This document shows, piece by piece, positions 18,716-28,502 of a stretch of DNA of 64,000 bases (positions are counted from its first letter, which is position 1; each line of letters begins with the position of its first letter). The DNA comes from Symsagittifera roscoffensis (taxonomy: Eukaryota > Xenacoelomorpha > Acoela > Convolutidae). The stretch lies in assembly GCF_963678635.1 (NCBI RefSeq), contig NC_087063.1, positions 10,574,386-10,638,385 on the forward strand. Direction: 5' to 3'. The translations under genes and the position numbers were made by a program. The notes under the pieces were generated by a model that saw nothing but the letters and a program-made list of their open reading frames with translations, did not search any database and was not told the DNA's origin.

Positions 18716-19290
18716 TTCTTGTTTTTGATCTTTATACTCATTTTCCAGAATTATGACAGGTTCTTGGTCGTTTAAGTTGACGTTATTTGAAACCATTGCC
18801 CTTAATTCGAACAATTTTTTGATTTCAATTCGAGCCTGGAAAAAACGAAGCGCTTACAGTTCTGACGTTTCTGCTGACAAAAATATTTGTTGCAGCGACC
18901 CTACTAGGAGCCAGTGAGCTGAACAGCGATCCAATTCATAGTTTTATGCTGTGGTTAATTTCTTCTTAGGAGGCGTTTATACAAATGATGGTGTGAAGTT
19001 TCAGACTCGTACATTTTTTGTACAAACTGATGTTGTTTGAAACAACGAGTTTTTCGAAATCCAGAAAATTTAAATAGACATAAAATACAAACCTTATGAA
19101 CAGCCAATGAGCCAAACAGCGCTCCTCTTGCGACTCAGTAGACCAATCAGCGACCCTACTGCGAGCCAGTGGGGCGAACAATCATAAGATTTTTGATTAT
19201 TTTTGTTGTAAACATTTTGAAATTAATGGTATCTACCATGGTAAGAAGTTTCATCGACGTGCAAGCTTTTTTGTGCAAAAAACTGGCGTT
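18716..19290. repeat. Repeat family C, second copy (left half)
   Basis: Shares ordered words with 17313-17830, for example ATTATGACAGGTTC, GGAAAAAACGAAGCGC, GCCAATGAGCCAAACAGCGC and CTACCATGGTAAGAAGTTTC, in direct orientation. It ends where unique sequence leading into the minisatellite begins. Confidence 0.7.
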
Positions 19291-19429
19291 TGAAAAAACG
19301 GAAGTAATCCCAATTTCGATAGCTACGATCAACCTTTTTACAATACAATTTTGCAAAAAGATCCCACTAGATATCCATTGGAAACAGATTAAGCGTCGAA
19401 TATTCCGGCAGGTGTCTCAGAAGTGTGTC

Positions 19430-19870
19430 AGAGGCGTCGAAAGTTCAAGAGCAGCTTTGGGGCAGCGTGTGGCTGTTTCTCCACAGGAGTCTTCAGATCA
19501 GTTGTAGGCAGGCGCATGTGGCCGGTTCTCCAGTGCAGACTCCTGAGAAACTTTGTGTTGGCGCGTTGCTGGTCTTACAGTGCAGTCTATAGTTTCCAGA
19601 GCAGTTGCGTCAGCGTGTGGCGGGTTCTCCAGTGCAGACTCCTGAGAAACTTTGTGTTGGCGCGTGGCTGGTCTTACAGTGAAGTGTATAGTTTCCAGAG
19701 CAGCTGCGTCAGGGTGTGGCGGGTTCTCCAGTGCAGACTGGAGTATACAGAGCAGTTTTTTGTCAACGCGTGACCGGTTCTCCAGTGCAGTATTTAGTCT
19801 CCAGACCAGCGGTGTCGGCGTATAGCTAGTTCTCCAGTGCATTCTCCAGAGCAGTTGAGTCAAGGAGGTA
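19430..19870. repeat. Minisatellite, about 100-bp units made of 50-bp half units
   Basis: The words GGTTCTCCAGTGCAGACTCC, GAGAAACTTTGTGTTGGCGC, CTGGTCTTACAGTG and TTTCCAGAGCAG recur in order. Units start near 19516, 19617 and 19720 and decay towards 19870. The region is clearly more GC-rich than its surroundings. The open frames on both strands are repeat-derived. Confidence 0.8.
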
Positions 19871-19917
19871 TTACCAAATCTCCGGAACATTGTAAAACTT
19901 ACTCTATCCCACAAAAT

Positions 19918-20311
19918 GCGCTAAGTATTTCTCGCAATCTTGATTTTATATGATAAAAATTCGGTGTGTTTCCATACATTTCCTAACCGCAAACCACAAA
20001 AACACTCAGTTACATAAACTAACCGAAAGTCACTCATTATCCAAGGTGATCTTTTTTGGCGACAGTTTTGGTTTTGTGCACAGCACAATCAATTTAAATA
20101 GCGCAGTTTGAAACCGCTCTTGTGTTCCAATCAAATTGAGGACAAATTATTCTCAGGTATGCTCATAAGGTTAATGAGAAAAGTTTTAAAAGTCGTGTGT
20201 GTTTCCATACATTTCTTGACCGCAAACCACATAAAAACTCAGCTACATAAACAACTCGAAAATCACTTATTAGTCAAGGTAACTTTTTTGGTGAAACTTT
20301 TGGTTTTGTGC
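19918..20311. repeat. Repeat family C fragments (right half), interrupted by the large LTR element
   Basis: 19918-20107 and about 20108-20311 both contain CGCAAACCAC and CACTCA words, GGTGATCTTTTTTGG and TTTTGGTTTTGTGCACAG, as in 17860-18010. The second fragment stops at GCACAG, the left target site of the big LTR element, and resumes at 39201 with ACAGTACAATAAATG. Confidence 0.7.
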
Positions 20312-20315
20312 ACAG

Positions 20316-20725
20316 TGAGTTATAGCCGAGGTGGTTAACTCATAGAGTAATTTCGGATAGGGTACACCGTCTGCTCGTCACGCTATCTTATTTTCGGCCG
20401 GATAGATTCGTGCAACTTCTTAGTCTAATACCGATCCTAATCTTACTCTTATACTATCTAGTCTCAGGGTGTTTAACTAGTCTCTGCTAGGCTCAATAGA
20501 TCTAGGGTATACTGGTCTCTTGTGGCTGCTGAAGTCTTCTTGGAGAGTCAACTAATTTCTAAGTTAAATTCAAATCTCTCTGGTGCTGAAATTACAAGTA
20601 ATTCCAGCACTTACAAATAAGTGGGTTGTTAGTTAGATGGATCATGATTGGTTAATATTAAATACTTTACAGTGGTAAAATATCTAATTTATCCAAACAT
20701 AAAATGTAGTTTAGATCAGGTTCCA
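20316..20725 (-). repeat. 3' LTR of the giant element
   Basis: 410 bp, preceded on the plus strand by the ACAG target copy. It matches 38792-39200 except for about ten scattered differences and a divergent block of 9 bp close to the TGAGTTA end. It retains TG and CA termini. On the minus strand the preceding sequence is purine-biased (GGATGGG), a weak candidate polypurine tract. Confidence 0.88.
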
Positions 20726-22314
20726 CCCATCCGGGTTTTACAGAGTTTTTTAGATTAGTCTTTGTGCAATTCAAAAGATGGATGATGAACGTTGGTATTT
20801 GGCGAACATAATATTTCGTCTGGGTTCTCTTGTTAGAGAAGTTCCAGATTCAATCGTTGTGTCTTCTTATGACAATGACTGGGTTTTCGCAACAAACTCA
20901 AATCTGATTTCAGAATGGTTGGCTATGACAGGTTTTTTAGTTTCATGTAGAGAACTTCTTTGTGTTTGACCTTGTCTGGGAATGGCGTGGAGATTGTGCG
21001 TGGAGGGGATGCCTGGTTACTCGGATCTGTACGTATACTTGAACATCGAGGTGGTCATTGTTCTAGTTCAATGAAGTCCTTTTCTGCGAAGTCAAGTCGT
21101 ACTCTAAATCCTTTGAGTTGTGATTGTGGGCGGCATATTGATTGTGGTTGGCCATTCTTTTTCGATTGTAGTGGGGTCATTTTGTCTTTGGATGTTCGTC
21201 TTTGGTGTTGTATGCTGATCTATATACTGCAAGGTATAATTTACATTTTATAAAATTTTTATTAGTTTAGTGTCTTTAGTTATGATTTTGGTTAGTTGTT
21301 TTCACAAAAGCTTTCTGTTTTAGTTCAGTTATTTTGAAGAGTTACTCACCCTTGAGTACCTCGTATTAAAAATAGGAGTGTGGTCACAAAGCGTGGATGT
21401 AGCGCGGTGGGTTAGGCCGGCTATAGAGCATGCTCAGGACGTCCTCTCTGGTGGGTTAGGCCAGGAGTGGGAGTATGATTTCGTGCGGTTTCTGTGAGAG
21501 GTCCTGTTATGTGATAACGTTTTATGTTGGGTTTATTGTGGTTTTTCTTATGTTTCGTTGGTTGTGTCCTTTTTTTCAAAAATCAAATTGTTTTTGGTAT
21601 GGGTTTGTCTTTCGACTTTTTTGTGTTTTATTATTTCTTTCTTTGACTTTATAATAGTCTTCAAAAGAATAAATTATCCAGTTTTAAACTGGGTTAATCC
21701 GGTTTGGGTACCGTTGGTTTCCTTTTCTTAGTCATGCTGTTATTCTATGTGTTGTGTTGTTTAGTAAGCTGCGTTGGTTAGTTTTGTTTAGTATATAATT
21801 CCTTTCCAACCGGGTTAAAGGAAAGTTTGAAATTTGTTATCGTGTGTTAGAGTTGTTGAGTGTGAAAGCTTGAAACTGAAATTCATTATTTAAACAATTC
21901 TTCGTGGGCGAGCTGTGCGAGTTTGGATAGAATTCTTGTGCGAGTGAATGAAAATATCAAAAGGTTAGTACTGCATTTGCGTTTTATTAATTTACTACAT
22001 AGAATTTCAATTTTATTGCTTGTTTTGGGGAAAAATTAAGTTACAAATTTTCATCATTATTAGAATTACTGCTTTTAGGGAAATAATTTATAAATTAATT
22101 TATTACATTTGTATGAATTTTATTGAATTTAGCTGGTGCAAAAGATTATTAGAGTTTTGAACAATTTGAAGAAGTTTTCTATTTTTTATTTTTCTTTTGT
22201 GTATTTTGCAGATGATCGTGAGATGAAGACTAAAAATCTAAATAAAACATGGATAAAGAATGGTTAGTGTTTTATTTTAAATTTATTAGTATATTTATAA
22301 ATTATACTTACCTG
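20726..22314. other. 3' non-coding region of the giant element
   Basis: No supported gene. Two copies of GGTGGGTTAGGCC lie near 21405 and 21450. On the minus strand a textbook donor (CAG/GTAAGT) sits right after the stop codon of the 602-residue frame at about 22311, and a TTTTATTTAG acceptor lies near 22240. On the plus strand TTTTGCAG before 22211 and donor-like GTTAGT sites near 21965 and 22262 would bracket a small exon. Which, if either, is used cannot be told from sequence. Short plus-strand frames at 20778-21253 have no domain. Confidence 0.4.
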
Positions 22315-24123
22315 TTAGTCGTCGGGGAAAAAACCGTGGGGGAAGATGTCGTGGATTATGTCGGAGTTTGTTAGTAACTTTGCTAATATGCGAATGATAT
22401 TTTTAGTTTGAAGCAGTGGCCAAAGCAATTGAAGTGCTTTAATGGTTTTTAGTTCTTCAGTGCCAACTGCAAAATCATAAGGTGTGTTTTGGATGAGATT
22501 ATATAATTTGTGGTTATATTTAGTGTTGTGGATGAATTCTAATATAGGGATTTCTATAGGTTGAACAAATTCATGTGGGATAAGGAAGGGTCTGGATTCT
22601 TCTGCGTTGAAGGTCTTTGTGATGGGACAAAAAATATACATTTGGGTTATGGGATCATAATTGCGAAGAATACCGTGAAGGTTAGTATCTTTGATGCAAT
22701 ATGTGAAGTTAAGAAAAAATGGTGATGTGTATTTAGAGTTAATAAATTGAAAACGATGGCGTGGTTGTCTTGATGGAGTGTGTAGGTCAAAGTGATTTTG
22801 TATAAAGCGGTAATATGTATATGTGTGGGTTTGTTTAGTGCGTAACATAATGTCATGTGAGCAGTGCAAATCTCTTTCATGTGGTGCAAGGAAATGAAAG
22901 GTTAGTGAAAATAATTGAAATCTTTCTTTAAAACTTTCGTAAGCTTGTGTGTCGGTTAGTGCTTCAGAAATGATGTGGTCGAATTTGCGATCAAATATGT
23001 TGAGTGTGAAAACATATGGTGTTTTGATGAAAAATTTTTCTGTGATTTGTGGGTTAGCGAAGCGATCATCATCTAAAAATTGGTCTTGGTTAGTTCGGAT
23101 GATATTATGATCGTAATATTCTAGCGTATATTCGTTAGCTCGGGGTGCAGTGTATGTTTTTAGTGATTTTTTATATCCAATGTAAGTAAATTGTCTATGT
23201 GTTAGTGGTGTAGTTAGTCGATATAGCATATCTTGATTTTGTTCTATATCGATGTGAGTATTAGATAAAGGTAGGCAAAGGGGGTTAGTAAAATGAAAAT
23301 ATGATGTCCAATGAAGTGTAGGCATTAAAACTTGTTCATCTACAAAGCTACGTGTATCGTTAGTATCTGTAGGGGTGTTCAAAGTATATTGTGGAAATGA
23401 AGGTAAGGTTATTGCTAAAAATTCTTTCGTGTTAGTATGATTTGGATGATTGATATATTCACGTGCTGTTCCTGGTGTTGTTGGAAATGGATGGTTTGGG
23501 AATTTTCTTTTGAAAGTGCGGTAAGCTCTATTAGTGCTAAGTGATGATTCGGTGGATGTAGATGATGGTGCTAATGATGCGGTATAAGCTGAAGAGGGTG
23601 TAGGGGTAGGTGGGTTTGATGATTCTATTGTGGATGAAATCTGATTTATAGTGGGATTTTCAAGGTGGAAGGGTTGTTGTTGTAAGGTGATAAAATTATC
23701 TAGTTCTTGGGAGATTTGGGGGGTGTCTGGAGAATTGGATGATCGATCTGAATGAAGTGAAGAGTAGGTTGGGGTAACTTGTGAAGCATAGGAGGGTGTA
23801 GAAATGGATGGGAGCGGGTTATATGGTGGGATTGGTTGAAAAGGGGGTTTCGAAAAAACCGAGGGATTGGTTTGAAAATTATTGGATGGAGATGGTTCAG
23901 AGTCTGCAAATTTGTCAGGGGTTTCAATATCTGGGTTATTGAGTTGTGAGATGGAGTATAAAACTGAGATGTGTGAATTAGTGTCTGAATTCATGCCTGA
24001 TGTTATATTATTGGTTGGGAAATCGGGTGGTGGGAAGGCAAAAAGTGGAATTATTGTAATTGGAGTGTTGAGGTTGGTTGGGTGTGAATTTGAGCGGTGT
24101 AGGGATCCAAGTTGTCGGCTCAT
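22315..24123 (-). CDS. Unrecognised 602-residue protein, last gene of the giant element
   Basis: Intact frame starting in an ATGA overlap with the last stop of the env-like gene. Residues 1-about 200 are rich in Pro, Ser, Thr and Asn, with low complexity and no signal peptide. Residues about 205-602 look globular: many aromatic residues (Tyr, Phe, His), few cysteines, and no long hydrophobic segment. I do not recognise a family; it is not Gag, protease, RT, integrase or a typical membrane envelope protein. Because it is uninterrupted while the env-like frame before it has several breaks, it may be under stronger constraint. A consensus splice donor lies directly after its stop codon. Position at the 3' end of the element, before the LTR, is where retroviruses keep env or accessory genes. 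Confidence 0.65.
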   Translation of the reverse strand: MSRQLGSLHRSNSHPTNLNTPITIIPLFAFPPPDFPTNNITSGMNSDTNSHISVLYSISQLNNPDIETPDKFADSEPSPSNNFQTNPSVFSKPPFQPIPPYNPLPSISTPSYASQVTPTYSSLHSDRSSNSPDTPQISQELDNFITLQQQPFHLENPTINQISSTIESSNPPTPTPSSAYTASLAPSSTSTESSLSTNRAYRTFKRKFPNHPFPTTPGTAREYINHPNHTNTKEFLAITLPSFPQYTLNTPTDTNDTRSFVDEQVLMPTLHWTSYFHFTNPLCLPLSNTHIDIEQNQDMLYRLTTPLTHRQFTYIGYKKSLKTYTAPRANEYTLEYYDHNIIRTNQDQFLDDDRFANPQITEKFFIKTPYVFTLNIFDRKFDHIISEALTDTQAYESFKERFQLFSLTFHFLAPHERDLHCSHDIMLRTKQTHTYTYYRFIQNHFDLHTPSRQPRHRFQFINSKYTSPFFLNFTYCIKDTNLHGILRNYDPITQMYIFCPITKTFNAEESRPFLIPHEFVQPIEIPILEFIHNTKYNHKLYNLIQNTPYDFAVGTEELKTIKALQLLWPLLQTKNIIRILAKLLTNSDIIHDIFPHGFFPDD

Positions 24124-26752
24124 CGTGGGCTAAAAAAATTATTATTTTGAGACTGAAAAGCGGTGGTATGGGGTGGTTCTATAATTTGTTCATATGCATT
24201 TTCGTCTAGGGGATGGTGTGTCATTATATGTTGAATGGGACTTTGTGATATGGTTGGTCTCAAATTAGGATTATTTGTTATTGCTAAATTTCGAAAATTT
24301 CGTGGGACTAGTGATAATGGATGGTTATGTGGTAGTGGTGGTAACTGTGGTGCTGTAGGCGTAATGTCTACATTGTTATGTTATTCGTCGTATGTGTTCT
24401 GTCTTGTTGCTATTTTTGTGTTGTATTCCTTTATTTGTGCATCTAAAAGAATTTTGTTTATTGGTGATGAAAAAATTCCAAAAAATCCTGCAAATAGTAT
24501 GCGTGCTACACTTGCTTGTCTATTTACTTGTGTGTGTATAGCGCATGTATTATAGATTCCTTTTAAAAGCGAAAAAAGAAATCCTATAAAGTTAAACATT
24601 GCGTATAAAATAGTCAATTTTTCTAAGATGTATTAGGGCCATCCTAGAAAATCGAGAACTTCATTTTTTAGTGTAACAAAGCTAAAAATATTTATAGGTG
24701 AAATATCTTGTGGTCGGTATTTTTCACCGTTTAGATATATATAGTCTTTAATGTTTTAAAATATCCGCTATAGTCTTGTGTATAAATATCTGCAAATCCT
24801 GCTGTTTCGGCAAGTTTGCGTAAGTTTTGGTCAATTGATTGTCTTTGTATTGTGTCCATTTGTGTTAATAATTCTTGGAATTGTTGTGTTCTGATGTGAT
24901 GTTGTATATCGGATTTTGAATATATTCCAATTGATTGTAAGTCAATATTTGGGTTTCGAACAATAGCTCTAATGCTTTCAGGTGAAAATTTTTTGAGTGA
25001 TTGCATTAATGTGGGATATGGAGTAAGAAGATAATATTTATCTTCATCAGGGTTCAGTTGAACTACATTGTGGCTATTTTCTGATCCACATGGGACTGCG
25101 GTATCCCAGAAATAGGTTCGTCTTGAAAGTGTGTCAACGAAGTGTACTTTATTCTTATAAAAGATAGGGATTCTTTTATAGCATCGTTTATCTTCAAAAA
25201 CATATAGTGGTGATACTTTTTTGGTACAGGTATAAAACCATAAAATGTTTCCTTCATAATCTAAAAAATTTGATCTATTTCCTGATAGTAAATATCCTGC
25301 GTAGGGTATTTTTAATACTGCTAGTGCAAGTGATTGTAGGATTTGTGTCCTTTCTAATTCGCATAGCTGGTGAAGTGTTTCTAATTCAGATAGTGACATT
25401 TCTTGAAAAATTCGGCTAATTGTGTAGTCTAATTTCATCTCTAGGTGAATATCATAGTGGATGTTACCGAAATATGTACTATTCATTAGTGATAGTTCTT
25501 GTAAACGTGTGCTTCTAGTGTTATGGGGCTTTAGATGTCCACCAGGTTGATTTTTACTCTTTGAAAATCAACTGGTATATATGATGTTCCTTCGTTTATA
25601 GGGTGACCTGTGGCGTATGGGTCGATTTTTACTTTTCCAGTGGTCATGTCGAATCCTTTTTCGTATTCAACTAATATCTCGGAGTATTGTGTTTTGTGAA
25701 GTGGATTTCTGTATTTACATGCAAGTTCTGTTTCTTGATATATTTGAAAACGTGTCAATTTATTTTCTATATTGTGTTTAATTTCTATATTTTATTGTTT
25801 CTAAAATTAGAACTTTGTCTTCGTGATGGATGGACTTGTTCATATGGAATTGATTGTATGAAACATTTTTCGTGAAATTTTATCATACGAGCGTGTATTT
25901 TTGCTACTCTAAATGTTGTACATGTGTCTTCAGGGAACCAAACAATTGTTGCTTGTGTTCGTGTTGTAGGGTCACAATAGCCTTGATCGTTTTTACAAGG
26001 TAATCTAATTCCTTGATAGATCATGGTGTTGTCAGATAAATCGCGTGTGAGTTGTATTTTTTCGAGTTGTATTTTCCAATCGAAAAACATGATTTCTTGA
26101 TATCCTTTATTTTTTGTGTCTGCTTTGCAGTTTTATGGGTCATTTATACCAATGTGTGGTATCCAGTGTTTATCGTGTATATCATAAGTTAATCTTCCGT
26201 GTGCGCCGTTGTATGGGTATTTTTCATCTAATTTTATATGTCCTTGATATCTTTCAAGTTCTGCTTGATGTACAGAATCTGAAAAAACTTGGAAATATAC
26301 TAATTTTCTATCTGTGTTTTTATTTCTTGTGATATTGAGTCTTAGTAACTCGTTTTTACAATCTTCGGGATTGAGATGTAAAAGTCGTTCGATATTACTC
26401 TGGTAGAATGATTCGTGGTCAAGTCGGTTTTTATTTCCATTTGAGACTTGTGAACAATGTACTTTCTTTTCAGAAAATGTTGCTGTGAATTTATATCCTA
26501 TAACTGTTGTTGCTCGGGCTTTTGAATAAAGTGTCGCTATTACATTTGTTGCTTCTATTGCTTGTGGTTCTGTTTCGCATTGTGATACTTGATTTATTGC
26601 ATATTTGTGTAATGTTTTTGTTCGTTTTCTTCACAATCGTAATGTGTTACTAATAAATCTTGGGGTCCTGTGCGGGGGGAAGGGTTTATGTTTTCATTTG
26701 AGGTTATTAGAAAAAGGAGTTGGAGAAAAATTAAAATTTTTAGAATATACAT
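24120..26752 (-). pseudogene. Envelope-like glycoprotein of the giant element, broken
   Basis: Conceptually about 880 residues. It starts at an ATG (26752) with a hydrophobic N-terminal signal peptide (about residues 3-17), followed by a cysteine-containing ectodomain. A segment with paired cysteines and the word VWFPEDTC lies near 25950. A second region near 24950-25350 has GYLLSG, CYKRIP, FVDTLSRR and VPCGS. Hydrophobic membrane segments lie near 24440-24600, and a Pro-rich cytoplasmic tail ends at 24120. The motif order resembles the glycoproteins of chuvirus-like negative-strand viruses that metazoan LTR elements have captured; this assignment is from memory and tentative. Breaks: frame changes of the same sense (-1) near 26612, 25790, 25552 and 24756, each beside an A4-A5 run, and in-frame TAA at 26135, 24635 and 24383. 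Not functional as read. Confidence 0.55.
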
Positions 26753-27897
26753 GTGTATGACAATCCTGAGTATGGGTTGTAAAATGTGATGTAACCAATT
26801 GTCTTTTTGGTATATCTGTCGTATTTGTATATCAATTCAGTTGTTATAAACGGTGGTGGTAGGGATTGAGCTGTTATATTTGGTGGATTTAATGGATAGG
26901 GATGTTGAGTAATGTTGTTTAATTTAACCGTGATTTCAATTTTTAATTGTAGACTATTTTGTTGGAGTATTTGGATGTTATGAGCACGAATGTCTTCGTG
27001 AATGTCTTGTCTATATTGTAGTCTATTTAGTGCCCAACTGTGGAGTCGGTTACTTTCTAGGTGTTGTCCAAATAATGGTGGAGGTGCTGTGAATGTATTC
27101 CAGTCTAGTCTTAAAGGAATATTTGTTGATGATTGTTCTCGATATCTAGCGTCGAGGTTATTTGGGAAATTTAAGTTAAAAGGTGGTGGTGAAATCTGGC
27201 TTATTGATGGTGTTGATGGTAGTGATGAGGATGTTGTTGTATCCGTAGAAATGTCTATTGGGTCATTGATTAAATTTGGTTCACCTTGTGTGAATGAATG
27301 TGTTGTCCAGTATGGTAGTCGTGATGTTTGGTTTGTAGGGTTAAAGGGATTTTCACGTACTTGTTCAGATGTTGGTGTTGAACCTAAGTAATCTGATGGT
27401 AGGCTTGAGGTGCTACGTTGTGAAAGAAGCGTAGGGGTTTCTGGTAATATACCAATGGGGTTTTCTGGTGTACTTTGTGATGGGGATTGAGGTATATCAA
27501 AATGAACTCGGGGAGTTTGAAAATTTCTGTTTCGTCGAGGGTGTATAATTTGTCTATTTATTTCGACTGTATTTTGGTTTTGACTAGGATTTCTTATTCT
27601 ACTTAATTCTTGTGGTAGTGTTGGGTATAAGTTATATGTTGGTTCGCTTAGAGGTGCTTGTCGTTGAACTGGTTCTAGTGGTTCTGATAAGCGAGCGTGT
27701 CGTTCATCAAAGGTATATGGGTTATCTTGAAAAGAAATTCGTGTAGATGTTTGGGGGTTTTGGGTAGTTGAAAGTGGTGTCGGGTTTTCCTGGGATGATG
27801 TCGGTGAAGACTGACTATGTGATTGTTGGTTAGCAATTTTTGATGGTTTTTGATCTATTCTTTTAGTGGAAAAATTTATGTTTATTGTAGTATTCTT
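26740..27897 (-). CDS. Pro/Ser/Thr/Gln-rich frame without an ATG, between membrane proteins and env
   Basis: A 385-codon frame, open from a TAG at 27898-27900 to a TAA at 26740-26742. I found no in-frame ATG anywhere in it. Composition is low-complexity (Pro, Ser, Thr, Asn, Gln) for the first two thirds. The last 130 residues look more ordered, with words such as RLDWNTF, LYRQDIHEDI-like text and TKKTIGYITFYNP. Its end overlaps the env ATG by 13 nt and its beginning overlaps the small membrane frame 27863-28051 by 35 nt. It is probably translated as an extension of that membrane protein by frameshift or after splicing, giving a membrane-anchored protein with a large extracellular or cytoplasmic part. 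Function unknown. Confidence 0.5.
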   Translation of the reverse strand, partial: KNTTININFSTKRIDQKPSKIANQQSHSQSSPTSSQENPTPLSTTQNPQTSTRISFQDNPYTFDERHARLSEPLEPVQRQAPLSEPTYNLYPTLPQELSRIRNPSQNQNTVEINRQIIHPRRNRNFQTPRVHFDIPQSPSQSTPENPIGILPETPTLLSQRSTSSLPSDYLGSTPTSEQVRENPFNPTNQTSRLPYWTTHSFTQGEPNLINDPIDISTDTTTSSSLPSTPSISQISPPPFNLNFPNNLDARYREQSSTNIPLRLDWNTFTAPPPLFGQHLESNRLHSWALNRLQYRQDIHEDIRAHNIQILQQNSLQLKIEITVKLNNITQHPYPLNPPNITAQSLPPPFITTELIYKYDRYTKKTIGYITFYNPYSGLSYTCIF

Positions 27898-28051
27898 CTA
27901 GAAAAAGTATTAGGAGGATTGTTGCTAGGGCGAATGTGATAATTGCTTTCTTTATACATTTGCATATTGTCAAGATGAGGGATGATAGAAATGTTATAAA
28001 AATTACAAATAGTAAAAAAATATCTGTTCTACTAAAAATGGTTCGTATCAT
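27863..28051 (-). CDS. Small membrane protein 2 of the giant element
   Basis: 62 residues with two hydrophobic stretches (about 11-28 and 35-50) separated by a short cysteine- and lysine-containing loop, and a polar tail. The ATG overlaps the stop of the preceding membrane frame as ATGA. It overlaps the start of the Pro/Ser/Thr-rich frame, of which it could be the N-terminal anchor. No family recognised. Confidence 0.45.
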   Translation of the reverse strand: MIRTIFSRTDIFLLFVIFITFLSSLILTICKCIKKAIITFALATILLILFLEEYYNKHKFFH

Positions 28052-28278
28052 TTAGATATGTTTTGTGAATCGTACCTGTGGATATAGTCAATAGCTTTTG
28101 AAAGCTGGAGGTATAGTTCAAATATAGAATAGAAAATTAAAAAAATATTGCAAAAAATGATTAAGATTATTAGAAAAGATTCAAAGGTATCAATAAGAAA
28201 TATGATGAAAGGTTTAAATATTGTGAAAAAGTTTGCGAGAATGTTTAGAATTATGGTAACTGGCCGAGAGAAGAGCAT
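28048..28278 (-). CDS. Small membrane protein 1 of the giant element
   Basis: 76 residues, strongly hydrophobic over about residues 6-58 (Ile, Phe, Leu, rich enough for two membrane spans), with a polar C-terminal 20 residues. It begins directly after a TAA that closes the previous short frame (TAAATG), and its own stop overlaps the next ATG as ATGA. Resembles a viroporin-like small protein in size and hydropathy, but that is only analogy. Confidence 0.45.
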   Translation of the reverse strand: MLFSRPVTIILNILANFFTIFKPFIIFLIDTFESFLIILIIFCNIFLIFYSIFELYLQLSKAIDYIHRYDSQNISK

Positions 28279-28502
28279 TTAAGAAATGGCTTCTCGATCG
28301 AATATTTTTTGTTGTTTGAGGCAATTTTCAAGTGTGGTCGAATTATTTATTGGTTTTATGACAAGTGGGTCGAGTTTTGTGAAAAATTGTTGGGGGCAAA
28401 TTTTATGGTGATCGGGAGGTCTTCTTTGTCTTTATTTTCATTTGTCAAATGATCTGGGGTATTTTTGAGATTTTTATACTTTAGGCTAATTAAAATGTTC
28501 AT
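28279..28502 (-). CDS. Short accessory frame after integrase (two overlapping pieces)
   Basis: An ATG at 28502 opens a 48-codon polar frame ending at 28356. The -1 frame continues without stops from about there to a TAA at 28279-28281, immediately followed by the ATG of membrane protein 1. Taken together this could be a product of about 75 residues interrupted by one frame change next to an A4 run, the same type of break as in env. No recognised motif. Confidence 0.3.

Noticed and set aside
20778-21253. Two short plus-strand frames (63 and 97 residues)
   Set aside because: No domain, opposite to element sense, in the 3' non-coding region.
27002-27391. 129-residue plus-strand frame
   Set aside because: Antisense to the Pro/Ser/Thr-rich minus-strand frame, low complexity, no domain.
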